Positions 46,025 to 56,230 of a DNA stretch of 64,000 nucleotides are shown here, piece after piece. Position 1 is the stretch's first letter; each line of letters opens with the position of its first letter. The stretch is from Microbacterium testaceum (lineage in GTDB: Bacteria; Actinomycetota; Actinomycetes; Actinomycetales; Microbacteriaceae): positions 18,536-82,535 of the forward strand of contig NZ_QDFT01000012.1 in the NCBI RefSeq assembly GCF_003075375.1, written 5' to 3'. The notes under the pieces were generated by a model. That model was given only the letters and a program-made list of their open reading frames with translations, ran no database searches and was not told the DNA's origin. The translations under genes and the position numbers were made by a program.

Positions 46025-46030
46025 GGAGAC

Positions 46031-46777
46031 ATGCCTCACACGCTGATCCTCCTCCGCCACGGGCAGAGCGAGTGGAACAAGACCAACCAGTTCACCGGCT
46101 GGGTCGACGTGCGACTCACCGACCAGGGCAAGGCCGAGGCGAAGCGCGGCGGCGAGCTGCTGGCCGAGTCCGGCGTGCTCCCCGACGTCCTGCACACCTC
46201 GGTGCTCAGCCGCGCGATCCAGACGGCGAACATCGCGCTGGATGCGGCCGACCGCCTGTGGATCCCCGTCAAGCGCTCGTGGCGCCTGAACGAGCGTCAC
46301 TACGGTGCGCTGCAGGGCAAGGACAAGGCGCAGACGCTCGAGGAGTTCGGCAACGAGCAGTTCATGCTGTGGCGCCGTTCGTTCGACGTTCCGCCGCCGC
46401 CGCTGCCCGCCGACGACGAGTACAGCCAGGTCGGCGACCCGCGCTACGCCGGCATCGACGGCGAGGTGCCCGACACCGAGTCGCTCGCGATCGTCATCGA
46501 CCGCATGCTGCCCTACTGGCACAGCGACATCGTGCCCGACCTCCAGGCGGGCAAAGTCGTGCTCGTCACGGCCCACGGCAACTCGCTCCGCGGCCTGGTC
46601 AAGCACCTCGAGGGCATCAGCGACGCCGACATCGCCGAGCTGAACATCCCCACCGGCATCCCGCTCGTCTACCGTCTCGACGACGACCTCAAGCCGCTCG
46701 GTCCGGGCGAGTACCTCGACCCCGAGGCCGCCGCAGCCGGAGCCGCCGCGGTCGCCGCGCAGGGCAACAAGCACTGA
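46031..46777 (+). CDS. gpmA: 2,3-bisphosphoglycerate-dependent phosphoglycerate mutase
   Basis: 248 residues. The phospho-His motif [10 protein letters not shown], the [13 protein letters not shown] loop and the second His in [17 protein letters not shown] identify dPGM, interconverting 3- and 2-phosphoglycerate in glycolysis. Alanine-rich C-terminal tail. The neighbourhood gpm - phoU - senX3 - regX3 matches that of mycobacteria. Confidence 0.96.
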   Translation: MPHTLILLRHGQSEWNKTNQFTGWVDVRLTDQGKAEAKRGGELLAESGVLPDVLHTSVLSRAIQTANIALDAADRLWIPVKRSWRLNERHYGALQGKDKAQTLEEFGNEQFMLWRRSFDVPPPPLPADDEYSQVGDPRYAGIDGEVPDTESLAIVIDRMLPYWHSDIVPDLQAGKVVLVTAHGNSLRGLVKHLEGISDADIAELNIPTGIPLVYRLDDDLKPLGPGEYLDPEAAAAGAAAVAAQGNKH

Positions 46778-46791
46778 CGCCGCGAACAGAC

Positions 46792-46823
46792 GAGGGGGTG
46801 GATGCCGTGGCATCCACCCCCTC
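46792..46823. terminator. Bidirectional terminator between gpmA and phoU
   Basis: A 15-bp perfect inverted repeat (46792-46806 with 46809-46823) followed by TTCTGTT lies between the convergent stops. Confidence 0.85.
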
Positions 46824-46840
46824 TTCTGTTCCGGCCGTGA

Positions 46841-47524
46841 TCAGATGACCGGGCTCGGCTCGTGGGCGGCCTCGTCGTCGGCTCCGGCCCAGTCGCCGGT
46901 CGCGAGATAGACGACCTTCTTGGCGACCGAGACCGCGTGATCGGCGAAGCGCTCGTGGTAGCGGCTGGCGAGCGTGGCGTCGACCGTCGCGGTGGCCTCG
47001 CCCTTCCACGAGTCGCCGAGCACCTTCTCGAACACGCTGACGTGCAGCTCGTCGATGTCGTCGTCGGCGTCGCGGATCGCCTCGGCGATGCGCAGGTCCT
47101 GGGTGCGCAGCAGCTCGGCGAGCTTGCGCGACACCTCGACGTCGAGCTCGCCCATGCGGGTGAACGTCGTCTTGAGGCCCTTGGGGACGGCGCGCTCGGG
47201 GAACCGCGAGCGCGCGAGCTGGGCGATGTGCTCGGCCATGTCGCCCATGCGCTCGAGCGAGGCGCTCACGCGCAGCGCCGTGACGACGATGCGTAGATCG
47301 CGCGCGACCGGCTGCTGGCGCGCGAGGATCTCGATGGCGAGCTCGTCGAGCTCGAAGGCCTTCTCGTCGATGATGGCGTCGGCCTCGATGACCTCTTCGG
47401 CCAGCGCGACGTCGCTCGTGCCGAAGGCGCGGGTGGCCCGGTCGATGGCCACGGTCACGAGGTCGGCGATCTCGACCAGGCGGGCTTGGACGTCCTCGAG
47501 GGACTGGTGGAATACTTCGCGCAT
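46841..47524 (-). CDS. phoU: Phosphate signalling regulator PhoU
   Basis: 227 residues of two three-helix bundles with the family's metal-binding E/D-rich motifs (DAIIDEKAFELDE and DDDIDELHVSVFE; RMGDMAEHI in between). PhoU links the Pst transporter to the sensor kinase and keeps the Pho response off in phosphate excess. ATG 47524 is preceded by AGGAAGG; the longer frame to 47551 lacks a site. It is divergent from senX3. Confidence 0.95.
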   Translation of the reverse strand: MREVFHQSLEDVQARLVEIADLVTVAIDRATRAFGTSDVALAEEVIEADAIIDEKAFELDELAIEILARQQPVARDLRIVVTALRVSASLERMGDMAEHIAQLARSRFPERAVPKGLKTTFTRMGELDVEVSRKLAELLRTQDLRIAEAIRDADDDIDELHVSVFEKVLGDSWKGEATATVDATLASRYHERFADHAVSVAKKVVYLATGDWAGADDEAAHEPSPVI

Positions 47525-47650
47525 GGCGGGTACCTTCCTCGTCGGCGGCACGGCACATGTGTGTCCCGCAACCTCCGGGATTCTTCCCAGCGAAGGTTAA
47601 CGAGTGGTGCTGTGACAGTGAATAGTAACGTCTGCGACCGCCGCTGAGCG

Positions 47651-47668
47651 GGTGAACGGCGGGTGACG
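47651..47668 (+). promoter_or_regulatory. PHO box between phoU and senX3
   Basis: GGTGAAC-GGCG-GGTGACG: two 7-bp units at 11-bp spacing, complement of GTTCACC with one or two mismatches in the second. It ends about 15 bp before the TACTCT -10 of senX3, so the site would replace the -35. Suggests autoregulation of senX3-regX3. Confidence 0.7.
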
Positions 47669-47683
47669 TCCGATGCGCGCCTC

Positions 47684-47689
47684 TACTCT
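47684..47689 (+). promoter_or_regulatory. -10 element of leaderless senX3
   Basis: TACTCT ends 6 bp before ATG 47696. Confidence 0.5.
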
Positions 47690-47695
47690 GGAGCC

Positions 47696-48910
47696 ATGGA
47701 ACAAACGCAGCTCGCGCTGCTCGCGCTCCTGGCGGGTGTCCTCATCGGAGCCGCGATCGTCGCCCTCGTGGTCGGCGCTCTGCGACTTCGGAACCGTTCG
47801 CTGGCGGAGATCTCGGTCGACGTCCCCGAGGGTGTGGACGCGATGCTGGAGGCGATGGACGACCCCGCCTTCGTGTGCGACACGTCGTCGACCGTGCTGG
47901 CGCTCTCGCCCGCCGCCGAGGTGTTCGGCGTGCAGGCGGGCGAGGTGATCGCGAGCGACGAGCTCAAGCGCGTCGCCCGCGTCGCCCGTGACACCGGGGC
48001 CGGGATCGCCGAGAACCTGCGCCTGCGCCGCGGAGCGGCGCCCGCCGAGGCCCGCCTCGTCGCGGTGCGGGCCACGCCCATCTCGGGGCGGCTCACCCTG
48101 CTGGTGCTGCGCGACATCACCGAACGCGAGCGCGTCGAAGAGATGCGCCGCGACTTCGTCGCGAACACCAGCCACGAACTGAAGACGCCGGTCGGCGCGG
48201 TCAGCCTGCTCGCCGAGGCGATCGAATCGGCGGCCGACGACCCGGCGCAGGTGCGTCATTTCGCCGCGCGCATGCAGGCCGAGGTCGCGCGACTGAGCGC
48301 CCTGGTCACCCGCATCCTGAGCCTCTCGCGTCTGCAGGCCGCGGACGAGCTGCGCGACGTCCGCGACGTCTCGATCGACGAGGTCGTCACCGCGGCCGTC
48401 GAGGCGCACGTCATCCAGGCCGACTCGGCGCAGGTGACCGTCGTGCGCGGCGGCACGAAGGGGCTGTGGGTGCGTGGCGAGCCGCAGATCCTCACCGAAG
48501 CGGTGGGCAACCTCATCGCCAACGCGATCGCGTACTCGCCCGAGGGATCGAAGGTGGGGGTCGGGGTCAAGCTCGACGAGGACGTCGTCGAGATCGCCGT
48601 GACCGATCGCGGTATCGGCATCCCCGAGAGCGATCAGCACCGGGTCTTCGAACGATTCTACCGGGCCGACCAGGCGCGCTCGCGTCGCACCGGCGGCACC
48701 GGTCTCGGTCTGTCGATCGTCAAGCACGCCGTGCAGCGCCACGGCGGCGAGGTGCGTCTGTGGTCCAAGCCCGATCGCGGGTCGACGTTCACCATCCGCC
48801 TCCCGCTCACCGAGGCGCCCGACCTGGAGGGCGTCCGTCCCAAGCCGCGTCGCAAGGGCCGCAAGGCCTCTGTCACGACCCCCGTACCCGTGAAGGGAGA
48901 CACCGCATGA
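47696..48910 (+). CDS. senX3: Phosphate-sensing histidine kinase SenX3-like
   Basis: 404 residues: one N-terminal membrane helix (about 5-28), a PAS domain (about 50-150, EAMDDPAFVCDTSSTVLALSP), H-box NTSHELKTPVGAV with His160, and an ATPase domain with NLIANAIAYSPEG, TDRGIGIP and GTGLGLSIVKH. The basic C-terminal tail (KPRRKGRKAS) is unusual. It phosphorylates RegX3 in low phosphate. ATG 47696 follows a TACTCT -10; an earlier frame start at 47663 overlaps the PHO box. The stop overlaps regX3 (ATGA). Confidence 0.93.
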   Translation: MEQTQLALLALLAGVLIGAAIVALVVGALRLRNRSLAEISVDVPEGVDAMLEAMDDPAFVCDTSSTVLALSPAAEVFGVQAGEVIASDELKRVARVARDTGAGIAENLRLRRGAAPAEARLVAVRATPISGRLTLLVLRDITERERVEEMRRDFVANTSHELKTPVGAVSLLAEAIESAADDPAQVRHFAARMQAEVARLSALVTRILSLSRLQAADELRDVRDVSIDEVVTAAVEAHVIQADSAQVTVVRGGTKGLWVRGEPQILTEAVGNLIANAIAYSPEGSKVGVGVKLDEDVVEIAVTDRGIGIPESDQHRVFERFYRADQARSRRTGGTGLGLSIVKHAVQRHGGEVRLWSKPDRGSTFTIRLPLTEAPDLEGVRPKPRRKGRKASVTTPVPVKGDTA

Positions 48911-49590
48911 CCCGCGTTCTGATCGTCGAGGACGAGCCCGATCTCGCAGACCCGCTCGCCTACCTGCTGCGCCGCGAAGGCTACGAGGTCGAGATCGCCG
49001 AGGACGGCGCCCTCGCGCTCACGGCGTTCCGCGAACGCGGGGCGGACATCATCCTGCTCGACCTGATGCTCCCCGGTATGCCGGGGACCGAGGTGTGCCG
49101 GCAGCTGCGGCTGACCTCGCAGGTGCCGATCATCATGCTCACGGCCAAGGACTCCGAGGTCGACATCGTGGTGGGCCTCGAGCTGGGCGCGGACGACTAC
49201 GTCACCAAGCCCTATTCGACGCGCGAGCTGCTGGCGCGCATGCGCGCGGTCCTGCGTCGCCGCTCGCCCGAGGAGGGCGACCTGGACGACCGCGTGCTGT
49301 CGGGGGGCCGGGTCGTCCTCGACATCGACCGTCACACCGTCGCGGTCGACGGCGGCGAGATCAACATCCCGCTGAAGGAGTTCGAGCTGCTCGAGGTGCT
49401 GATGCGCAACGCGGGGCGCGTCCTCACCCGCGGCCAGCTCATCGACCGGGTGTGGGGCACCGATTATTTCGGTGACACCAAGACGCTCGACGTGCACATC
49501 AAGCGCATCCGCTCGCGCATCGAGCGGAACCCGAGCGAACCGAGCATGCTCGTCACCGTCCGGGGATTGGGGTACCGCTTCGAGGCGTGA
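48907..49590 (+). CDS. regX3: Response regulator RegX3/PhoB-like
   Basis: 227 residues of OmpR/PhoB family. Receiver domain: VEDEPDLAD, phospho-Asp52 in IILLDLMLPG, Thr/Lys in LTAKD and VTKPYS. Winged helix: LKEFELLEVLMRNAGRVL and DYFGDTKTLDVHIKRIRSRIE. Closest in layout to RegX3/PhoP, the phosphate-starvation activator recognising GTTCACC repeats, which are found in this window before pstS, ppk1 and senX3. Confidence 0.94.
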   Translation: MTRVLIVEDEPDLADPLAYLLRREGYEVEIAEDGALALTAFRERGADIILLDLMLPGMPGTEVCRQLRLTSQVPIIMLTAKDSEVDIVVGLELGADDYVTKPYSTRELLARMRAVLRRRSPEEGDLDDRVLSGGRVVLDIDRHTVAVDGGEINIPLKEFELLEVLMRNAGRVLTRGQLIDRVWGTDYFGDTKTLDVHIKRIRSRIERNPSEPSMLVTVRGLGYRFEA

Positions 49591-49604
49591 CCCGCCGGGA
49601 ACGA

Positions 49605-49638
49605 CGAAGGCGCCGACGGAGAACCGTCGGCGCCTTCG
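49605..49638. terminator. Bidirectional terminator between regX3 and the lipoprotein gene
   Basis: A 15-bp perfect stem (49605-49619 with 49624-49638) with an AGAA loop, followed by TT, lies between two convergent stops. Confidence 0.85.
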
Positions 49639-49646
49639 TTCGCAGC

Positions 49647-50213
49647 TCAGGACGAGGGGGATGCCGTGGGCGTCGGCGTGACCGCGGACGTTCCCGACGG
49701 CGTCGGCTTGATGGTGATCGAGGGCTCCGCCGTGGGCGCGAGCGGGGCGAGGTACTCGAGGCCGCCGTCGAGCACGGGCACCTCGATGAGTGCGCCCTCG
49801 CCGTCTCCGGACTGGAAGTACACGGGCACCGTCGTTCCGGGAACCGCGTCGATGTCGTCGAGGCGCAGCGGCTCGACGTCGTCGGACAGGTCGCCCAGGC
49901 TCAGCGTGGTGCTGGCGGGGACGACGACAGACGACTGCACCGCCGACGAGCCCTCGCCGACCTCGAGCCGCAGGGTCTGCGACGAGGTGGTGTTGTTCAC
50001 GATCGCGGCGACGAAGTTGCCGACCGTGCCGTCGCCGTTTGCGACGATGAGGGCGTTGCGCACCGCGAGGGGGCCCGCCGATTCGGGGACGTTCACGCCG
50101 TCGGAGGCGGAGTACTCGATGGTGGTCGCCTGCGGAGCGATGAGGTTGCAGCCGGTCGTTCCGAGCAGAACAGCGGCACCCAGGGCGACGGACGCGATCA
50201 GGCGCGTTTTCAC
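49647..50213 (-). CDS. Lipoprotein of unknown function
   Basis: 188 residues: signal peptide with lipobox (GTTGCN), an Ig-like beta domain of about 120 residues ([34 protein letters not shown]), and a Thr/Pro/Ser-rich C-terminal tail ([18 protein letters not shown]). GTG 50213 is preceded by GGAGGA. The beta domain resembles extracellular copper-chaperone-like folds, but the Met/His ligands are missing. Role unknown. Confidence 0.75.
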   Translation of the reverse strand: MKTRLIASVALGAAVLLGTTGCNLIAPQATTIEYSASDGVNVPESAGPLAVRNALIVANGDGTVGNFVAAIVNNTTSSQTLRLEVGEGSSAVQSSVVVPASTTLSLGDLSDDVEPLRLDDIDAVPGTTVPVYFQSGDGEGALIEVPVLDGGLEYLAPLAPTAEPSITIKPTPSGTSAVTPTPTASPSS

Positions 50214-50353
50214 GGATCCTCCAAGATCGACAGACGGCATCCCGACCATCCTACGGGGTTCGCGGTGCCGGTCCCGTTCTCGGTGGCGCGTCCGCGCGTG
50301 CGCCCGAGGCCGGGCGGAGGGCGGGCGGAACAATAGCGCATGCGGGCCTGTGG

Positions 50354-50359
50354 TATCCT
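50354..50359 (+). promoter_or_regulatory. -10 element of carD
   Basis: TATCCT with TGTGG directly before it lies 26 bp upstream of ATG 50386, giving a leader of about 20 nt with AAAGGA at 50371-50376. Confidence 0.6.
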
Positions 50360-50385
50360 GGATGTTGCCGAAAGGACATAACTCC

Positions 50386-50868
50386 ATGCTTTTTGAGGTT
50401 GGCGAGACCGTCGTTTACCCGCACCATGGCGCGGCCACGATCATCGAGGTCAAAGAACGCGTCATCAAGGGCGAGACGAAGAAATACCTGAAGCTCAACG
50501 TCACGCAGGGGGATCTCGTCATCGAGGTCCCGGCCGACAACGTCGACCTCGTCGGCGTTCGTGACGTGATCGGCAAAGAGGGTCTCGACCGCGTGTTCGA
50601 GGTGCTTCGTGCACCCTTCACCGAGGAGCCGACCAACTGGTCGCGCCGCTACAAGGCGAACCTCGAGAAGCTCGCGTCGGGCGATGTGATCAAGGTGAGC
50701 GAGGTCGTGCGCGACCTCTGGCGCCGCGATCAGGACCGCGGCCTGTCCGCGGGAGAGAAGCGCATGCTGGCCAAGGCCCGGCAGATCCTCGTGTCCGAGC
50801 TGGCTCTGGCCGAGAAGACCGACGAAGACCGCGCGAGCGTCGTGCTCGACGAGGTCCTCGCGTCCTGA
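50386..50868 (+). CDS. carD: RNA polymerase-binding transcription factor CarD
   Basis: 160 residues. N-terminal RNAP-interacting domain ([17 protein letters not shown]) and C-terminal helical DNA-binding domain ([37 protein letters not shown] with the Trp that contacts the -10 upstream edge). CarD stabilises the open complex at rRNA and other promoters and is essential in mycobacteria. AAAGGA lies 9 bp before the ATG. Followed by a strong terminator, so monocistronic. Confidence 0.97.
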   Translation: MLFEVGETVVYPHHGAATIIEVKERVIKGETKKYLKLNVTQGDLVIEVPADNVDLVGVRDVIGKEGLDRVFEVLRAPFTEEPTNWSRRYKANLEKLASGDVIKVSEVVRDLWRRDQDRGLSAGEKRMLAKARQILVSELALAEKTDEDRASVVLDEVLAS

Positions 50869-50872
50869 CTCC

Positions 50873-50910
50873 CACGAAGACGCGCACCCGCTCGGGTGCG
50901 CGTCTTCGTG
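50873..50910 (+). terminator. Strong terminator after carD
   Basis: A 17-bp perfect stem (50873-50889 with 50894-50910) with a GCTC loop, then TTCC. Confidence 0.85.
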
Positions 50911-50923
50911 TTCCCGCGCGCGC

Positions 50924-50929
50924 TAGCGT
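50924..50929 (+). promoter_or_regulatory. -10 element of leaderless ispDF
   Basis: TAGCGT ends 6 bp before GTG 50936. Confidence 0.5.
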
Positions 50930-50935
50930 GATCGG

Positions 50936-52159
50936 GTGACTCTGCGCCCCGTCCCCACCCTCGCCGTCATCGTCGTCGCTGCCGGCTCCGGCACGCGGCT
51001 GAACGGGGGAGCGCCCAAGGCCTTCGTCGGACTCGACGAGCGGTCGATCCTGCATCACGCGCTGCGCGGGGTCTTCGCGGCCCCGCCGGCGCAGGTCGTG
51101 GTCGTCGTCCCCGACTCGCTGCGCGGCGACGCGCTGACCGACGCACGCGACGCGGCCGGGGACCGCGCTGAGCTCATCACCGTGGTGGCGGGCGGAGCCA
51201 CGCGTCAGGAATCCGTCGCCGCGGGCCTGTCCGCCCTGTGGGCCGACGTCGAGACGGTGCTCGTCCACGACGCGGCGCGGGCGCTCACGCCGCCGGCGGT
51301 GTTCGATCGCGTGATCGGCGCCCTCGAGGCGGGTGCCGCTGCGGTGATCCCGGCCGTTCCGGTGGTCGACACGATCAAGCGCGTCGACGGCGGGGGCCGT
51401 GTCGTCGCGGCGGTCGACCGCTCCGAACTCGCCGCCGCTCAGACCCCCCAGGGTTTTCGTCGCGATGTCCTCGAGGCCGCGCTCGCGGCGGCCGATGCGG
51501 ACCACACCGACGATGCGGCGCTCGTCGCCGCGGCGGGCCACGACGTGGTCACGGTCGAGGGGGATGCCGTCGCGTTCAAGATCACGACGGTCCCCGACCT
51601 CGAGCGCGCGCGGGCCCTCGTCGGCGCAGCCCCGTCGCCGGCCCCTGCGGCGGTACCGCCCGCCGCCGTTCCGTCCCCCGCGACCGTGACGCCGCGGGTC
51701 GGCCTCGGAACGGACGTCCATGGTTTCGGGGGCGAGGGCGTCCTGTGGCTGGCCGGCCTGGAATGGCCGGGAGAGGCGGCGCTGTCGGGGCACTCGGACG
51801 GAGACGCGGTCGCCCACGCGATCGTCGATGCGCTGCTGGCGGCCGCGGGTCTGGGAGACATCGGCACGCACTTCGGAACCGACCGGCCCGAGTTCGCTGG
51901 GGCGCACGCCGCGGCCTTCCTCACCCACACGCTCGGGTTGCTCGGAGCCGCCGGATGGCGTGTGGGCAACGTCTCGGTGCAGGTGCAGGCCAACCGTCCG
52001 CGTTTCGCCGCGCGTCGCGTCGAGGCCGAGCGGACCCTGTCCGCCGCCCTGGGCGGAGCACCGGTGTCGGTGAGCGCGACGACGACGGACGGTCTCGGCT
52101 TCACCGGCCGGACCGAGGGCGTCGCCGCCTTCGCGACGGCGCTGATCGTGCCGGCCTAG
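50936..52159 (+). CDS. ispDF: Bifunctional IspD/IspF (MEP pathway)
   Basis: 407 residues. IspD domain (about 1-230) with [31 protein letters not shown] and TPQGFR makes CDP-methylerythritol. After a Pro/Ala linker, IspF (about 252-407) has Asp260 and His262 in GLGTDVHGF as zinc ligands, plus [12 protein letters not shown] and FTGRTEG, and makes the cyclodiphosphate. IspE is not fused. The stop codon overlaps that of the convergent GNAT gene. Confidence 0.95.
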   Translation: MTLRPVPTLAVIVVAAGSGTRLNGGAPKAFVGLDERSILHHALRGVFAAPPAQVVVVVPDSLRGDALTDARDAAGDRAELITVVAGGATRQESVAAGLSALWADVETVLVHDAARALTPPAVFDRVIGALEAGAAAVIPAVPVVDTIKRVDGGGRVVAAVDRSELAAAQTPQGFRRDVLEAALAAADADHTDDAALVAAAGHDVVTVEGDAVAFKITTVPDLERARALVGAAPSPAPAAVPPAAVPSPATVTPRVGLGTDVHGFGGEGVLWLAGLEWPGEAALSGHSDGDAVAHAIVDALLAAAGLGDIGTHFGTDRPEFAGAHAAAFLTHTLGLLGAAGWRVGNVSVQVQANRPRFAARRVEAERTLSAALGGAPVSVSATTTDGLGFTGRTEGVAAFATALIVPA

Positions 52160-52617
52160 AGCTCCCGCGTCATGAACGTCGACAGCGGGTCCGGGGCGTA
52201 CGGCGGGAAGGGCGCGCATTCCTCGAACCCCTCGCTGACGTAGAGGCGTCGCGCCGGGAGGAAGTCGTCGGTGCTGCCCGTCTCGAGCCACAGACTGCGG
52301 ATGCCGCGCTCCCGCGCGTCCTCCATGATGTGCCGCAGGATGGCCCGTCCGACGCCCTGCCCGAGGTGCGCCTCGACCACGCGCATCGATTTCAGCTCGG
52401 CGCGATCGTGGTCGATGTCTTTGCAGGCGCCGATCCCCGCGAGCTCGTCGTCGACCCAGGCGGACCACACGGTCACACCGTCCGCAGCGAGACGGTCGGC
52501 GTCGAGCGCGTGGACGCTCTCGGCCGGGGTGTTCTCGAGCATGCCGGCCAGGTGCGCGGCGACCAGGGCGCGCGTGGCGTCGCCGGTGAGGTCGTCGACG
52601 TGGATGGTGAGAGGCAT
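52156..52617 (-). CDS. GNAT-family N-acetyltransferase
   Basis: 153 residues. The acetyl-CoA motif is visible as [28 protein letters not shown] (Q/R-x-x-G-x-G/A), preceded by beta strands with [11 protein letters not shown] and followed by LWLETGS and [13 protein letters not shown]. Substrate unknown. Its stop shares CTAG with the ispDF stop. Confidence 0.88.
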   Translation of the reverse strand: MPLTIHVDDLTGDATRALVAAHLAGMLENTPAESVHALDADRLAADGVTVWSAWVDDELAGIGACKDIDHDRAELKSMRVVEAHLGQGVGRAILRHIMEDARERGIRSLWLETGSTDDFLPARRLYVSEGFEECAPFPPYAPDPLSTFMTREL

Positions 52618-52673
52618 GCCCTCACGCTAACCGCGCGATGTTACGGGCACGGGTCGCGCCGAGGGGCGGCCGG

Positions 52674-52679
52674 TAGGCT
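52674..52679 (+). promoter_or_regulatory. -10 element of leaderless cysS
   Basis: TAGGCT ends 6 bp before GTG 52686. Confidence 0.55.
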
Positions 52680-52685
52680 GAAGAG

Positions 52686-54078
<1,393 letters not shown>

Positions 54079-54086
<8 letters not shown>

Positions 54087-55077
54087 GCCTGGACGCCCGG
54101 GGGCACGCAACCCCGGCAAGAAGAAGGGCCCCCTGAAGGGCACCGGCGGGCACTCCCGCAAGGCGCTCGAGGGTCGCGGCCCCACGCCCAAGGCCGAGGA
54201 CCGCGCCTGGCACCCCGCCGGAAAGCGCAAGGCCGCCCAGGAGCGGTACGCCGCGGCAGGCGGAAAGGCGAAGCCGGGAGTCCGCGCGGTCGGTGGCAAC
54301 GCCAACCGCAAGAGCCCCAAGGCAGCGGACGACACCGAGACCGTCACCGGTCGCAACTCCGTGCTCGAGGCTTTGCGCGCCAAGATCCCCGCGACCGCGA
54401 TGTACATCGCGCAGCGCGTCGAGATGGACGACCGCGTCAAAGAGATGCTGTCGATCGCCACGAACCGCGGCATCCCCGTTCTCGAGGTCACCCGCCCCGA
54501 GCTGGATCGCATGGCCGGCTTCGACGGCGTGCACCAGGGCGTCGCGCTCAAGGTGCCGCCCTACGCCTACGCGCACCCGCAGGACCTGCTCGAGCAGATC
54601 ATCGACCGCGGCGAGGTCCCGCTGCTCGTCGCCCTCGACGGCGTGACCGATCCGCGCAACCTGGGCGCGATCATCCGCTCCACGGGCGCGTTCGGCGGCC
54701 AGGGCCTCATCATCCCGCAGCGTCGCTCGGCGAGCGTGAACTCCGCCGCCTGGAAGACCAGTGCCGGCGCGGCCGCTCGCATCCCCGTCGCCCTCGCGGC
54801 CAATCTGACGGCGACGCTCAAGGAGTTCAAGAAGCAGGGCGTCTTCGTGCTCGGTCTGGACGGCGACGGCGACGTGTCGTTGCCCGCCCTCGAGCTCGCC
54901 GACCGCCCGGTCGTCATCGTCGTCGGTTCCGAGGGCAAGGGTCTTTCGCGCCTGGTGACCGAGACGTGCGACCAGGTCGTGTCGATCCCCATCTCGACGG
55001 CGACCGAATCGCTCAACGCCGGCATCGCGGCATCCGTCGCCCTATACCAGGTGTCGACGCTGCGGAACGCCGGCTGA
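54079..55077 (+). CDS. rlmB: 23S rRNA (guanosine-2251-2'-O)-methyltransferase RlmB
   Basis: 332 residues. A basic, Gly/Lys/Pro-rich extension of about 85 residues precedes the L30e-like substrate-binding domain ([14 protein letters not shown]) and the SPOUT domain with [30 protein letters not shown] and [22 protein letters not shown], the knot motifs. The long basic extension is typical of actinobacterial TrmH/RlmB proteins. Its stop lies 4 bp from the convergent gene. Confidence 0.94.
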
Positions 55078-55081
55078 TCGC

Positions 55082-56086
55082 TCAGCCGCGCTGCATCCGC
55101 TGAAGCGCGGCGAGGGCGGGCTCGAGGTCGCCACGCTCGATGGCGTGGCCCACCTCGACGATCGTTTCGTTGACGGGGGTCGGGATGCCGAGCCTCCGGC
55201 CCGCGGCCACCACGGTGCCGTTGATGTCGTCGACCTCGCTGTGGCGGCCCTTGCGCCAGTCCTGCAGCACGGTCGTCGTCGCGCCGGGAACCGTGAACCG
55301 CTCGTAGAGCGCGTCGAGCATGGTTTCGACGACGTCGGGAGAGTTAGCGATCGACTCGGGTGTGAGGCCGAAGATCGGGAGCACGCGGTGCTCGCCCGCG
55401 ACGCGGAGCGCCTCGCGACCCGCGTCGAGCATGAGCTCCCGCATGCCGGGGACCCGGATCGCGTCGACCATCGGCAGGCCGAGCGCCGCGGTGGGGACCA
55501 GGACCGACGCGTTGCTGACGAGCTTCATCCACTTGGCGGAGGCGATGTCGTCGACCCGGGCGACCTCCCCCGAGTGCGACAGAACATCGGCGACGTCCCG
55601 CCCGCGCGGGGCCGTGGCATCCACCGCGAACCAGGAGCGCTCGGGGTCGACGTGACGGTGCACGACGCCGGGGTCGGTCATGGTGGAGGAGATCTCGATC
55701 ACGGTCCCGACGCAGCGGTCCGCGCCGACGATGTCGGCCACGGTCTGGGTCGTCATGCCGTTCTGCACTGCGGCGATCGCCCCGTCCGGGGCGAGGTATG
55801 GCTCGATGAGAGCCGCGGCCCATCGGGCGTCGTAGGCCTTGGTCACGAGCAGCACGAGGTCGAACGGCTCGCGCAGGGTCGCGACCTCGCAGAGGTGCAT
55901 CGTGCGGGGTCGTACGTGCCGCGTGCCGGAGGGCATCTCGACGCGCAGACCGTCGCGCCGGATCGCCTCCACGTGCGCCGGCCACTGTTCGATGAGGACC
56001 GGATCGAGGCCCGCGTCGAAGAGGTCCGCGCCGATCGAGGCGCCGTTCGCGCCGGCGCCCAGGACGGCGATGGAGGGGGTGGACAT
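55082..56086 (-). CDS. Ketopantoate reductase-like (PanE/ApbA) enzyme 1
   Basis: 334-residue NADP-dependent 6-phosphogluconate-dehydrogenase-like enzyme. Dinucleotide-binding GAGANGASIG at residues 10-19; catalytic Lys in WMKLVSNASV; ApbA_C domain with VLQDWRKGRHSEVDDINGTV. The R-K-G-R-x-T/S-E motif normal in PanE is kept as RKGRHSE. A second, closely related copy at 59906 and the catabolic context suggest reduction or oxidation of a pathway intermediate rather than pantoate synthesis. AAGGAG precedes the ATG. Divergent from the first amidohydrolase. Confidence 0.88.
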   Translation of the reverse strand: MSTPSIAVLGAGANGASIGADLFDAGLDPVLIEQWPAHVEAIRRDGLRVEMPSGTRHVRPRTMHLCEVATLREPFDLVLLVTKAYDARWAAALIEPYLAPDGAIAAVQNGMTTQTVADIVGADRCVGTVIEISSTMTDPGVVHRHVDPERSWFAVDATAPRGRDVADVLSHSGEVARVDDIASAKWMKLVSNASVLVPTAALGLPMVDAIRVPGMRELMLDAGREALRVAGEHRVLPIFGLTPESIANSPDVVETMLDALYERFTVPGATTTVLQDWRKGRHSEVDDINGTVVAAGRRLGIPTPVNETIVEVGHAIERGDLEPALAALQRMQRG

Positions 56087-56134
56087 GTCGCTCCTTCGTT
56101 GGAGTGTCAGCGAACGGGAGGGTGTCGATGCGGT

Positions 56135-56157
56135 CGTTCATGCAACTGTGCTGAACG
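56135..56157. promoter_or_regulatory. Candidate operator with CGTTCA/TGAACG arms
   Basis: 6-bp arms at 56135-56140 and 56152-56157 with an 11-bp spacer; the right arm sits in TGTGCTGAAC (56147-56156), whose exact reverse complement, GTTCAGCACA, is found at 61017-61026. Lies between divergent cluster genes. Confidence 0.5.
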
Positions 56158-56230
56158 AAAAACCCGGCTCTTGCCACGCCCTCATCGAGAGTGTAAACCA
56201 GGAACGTACATTCTCAACGGGGAGAAAGCC

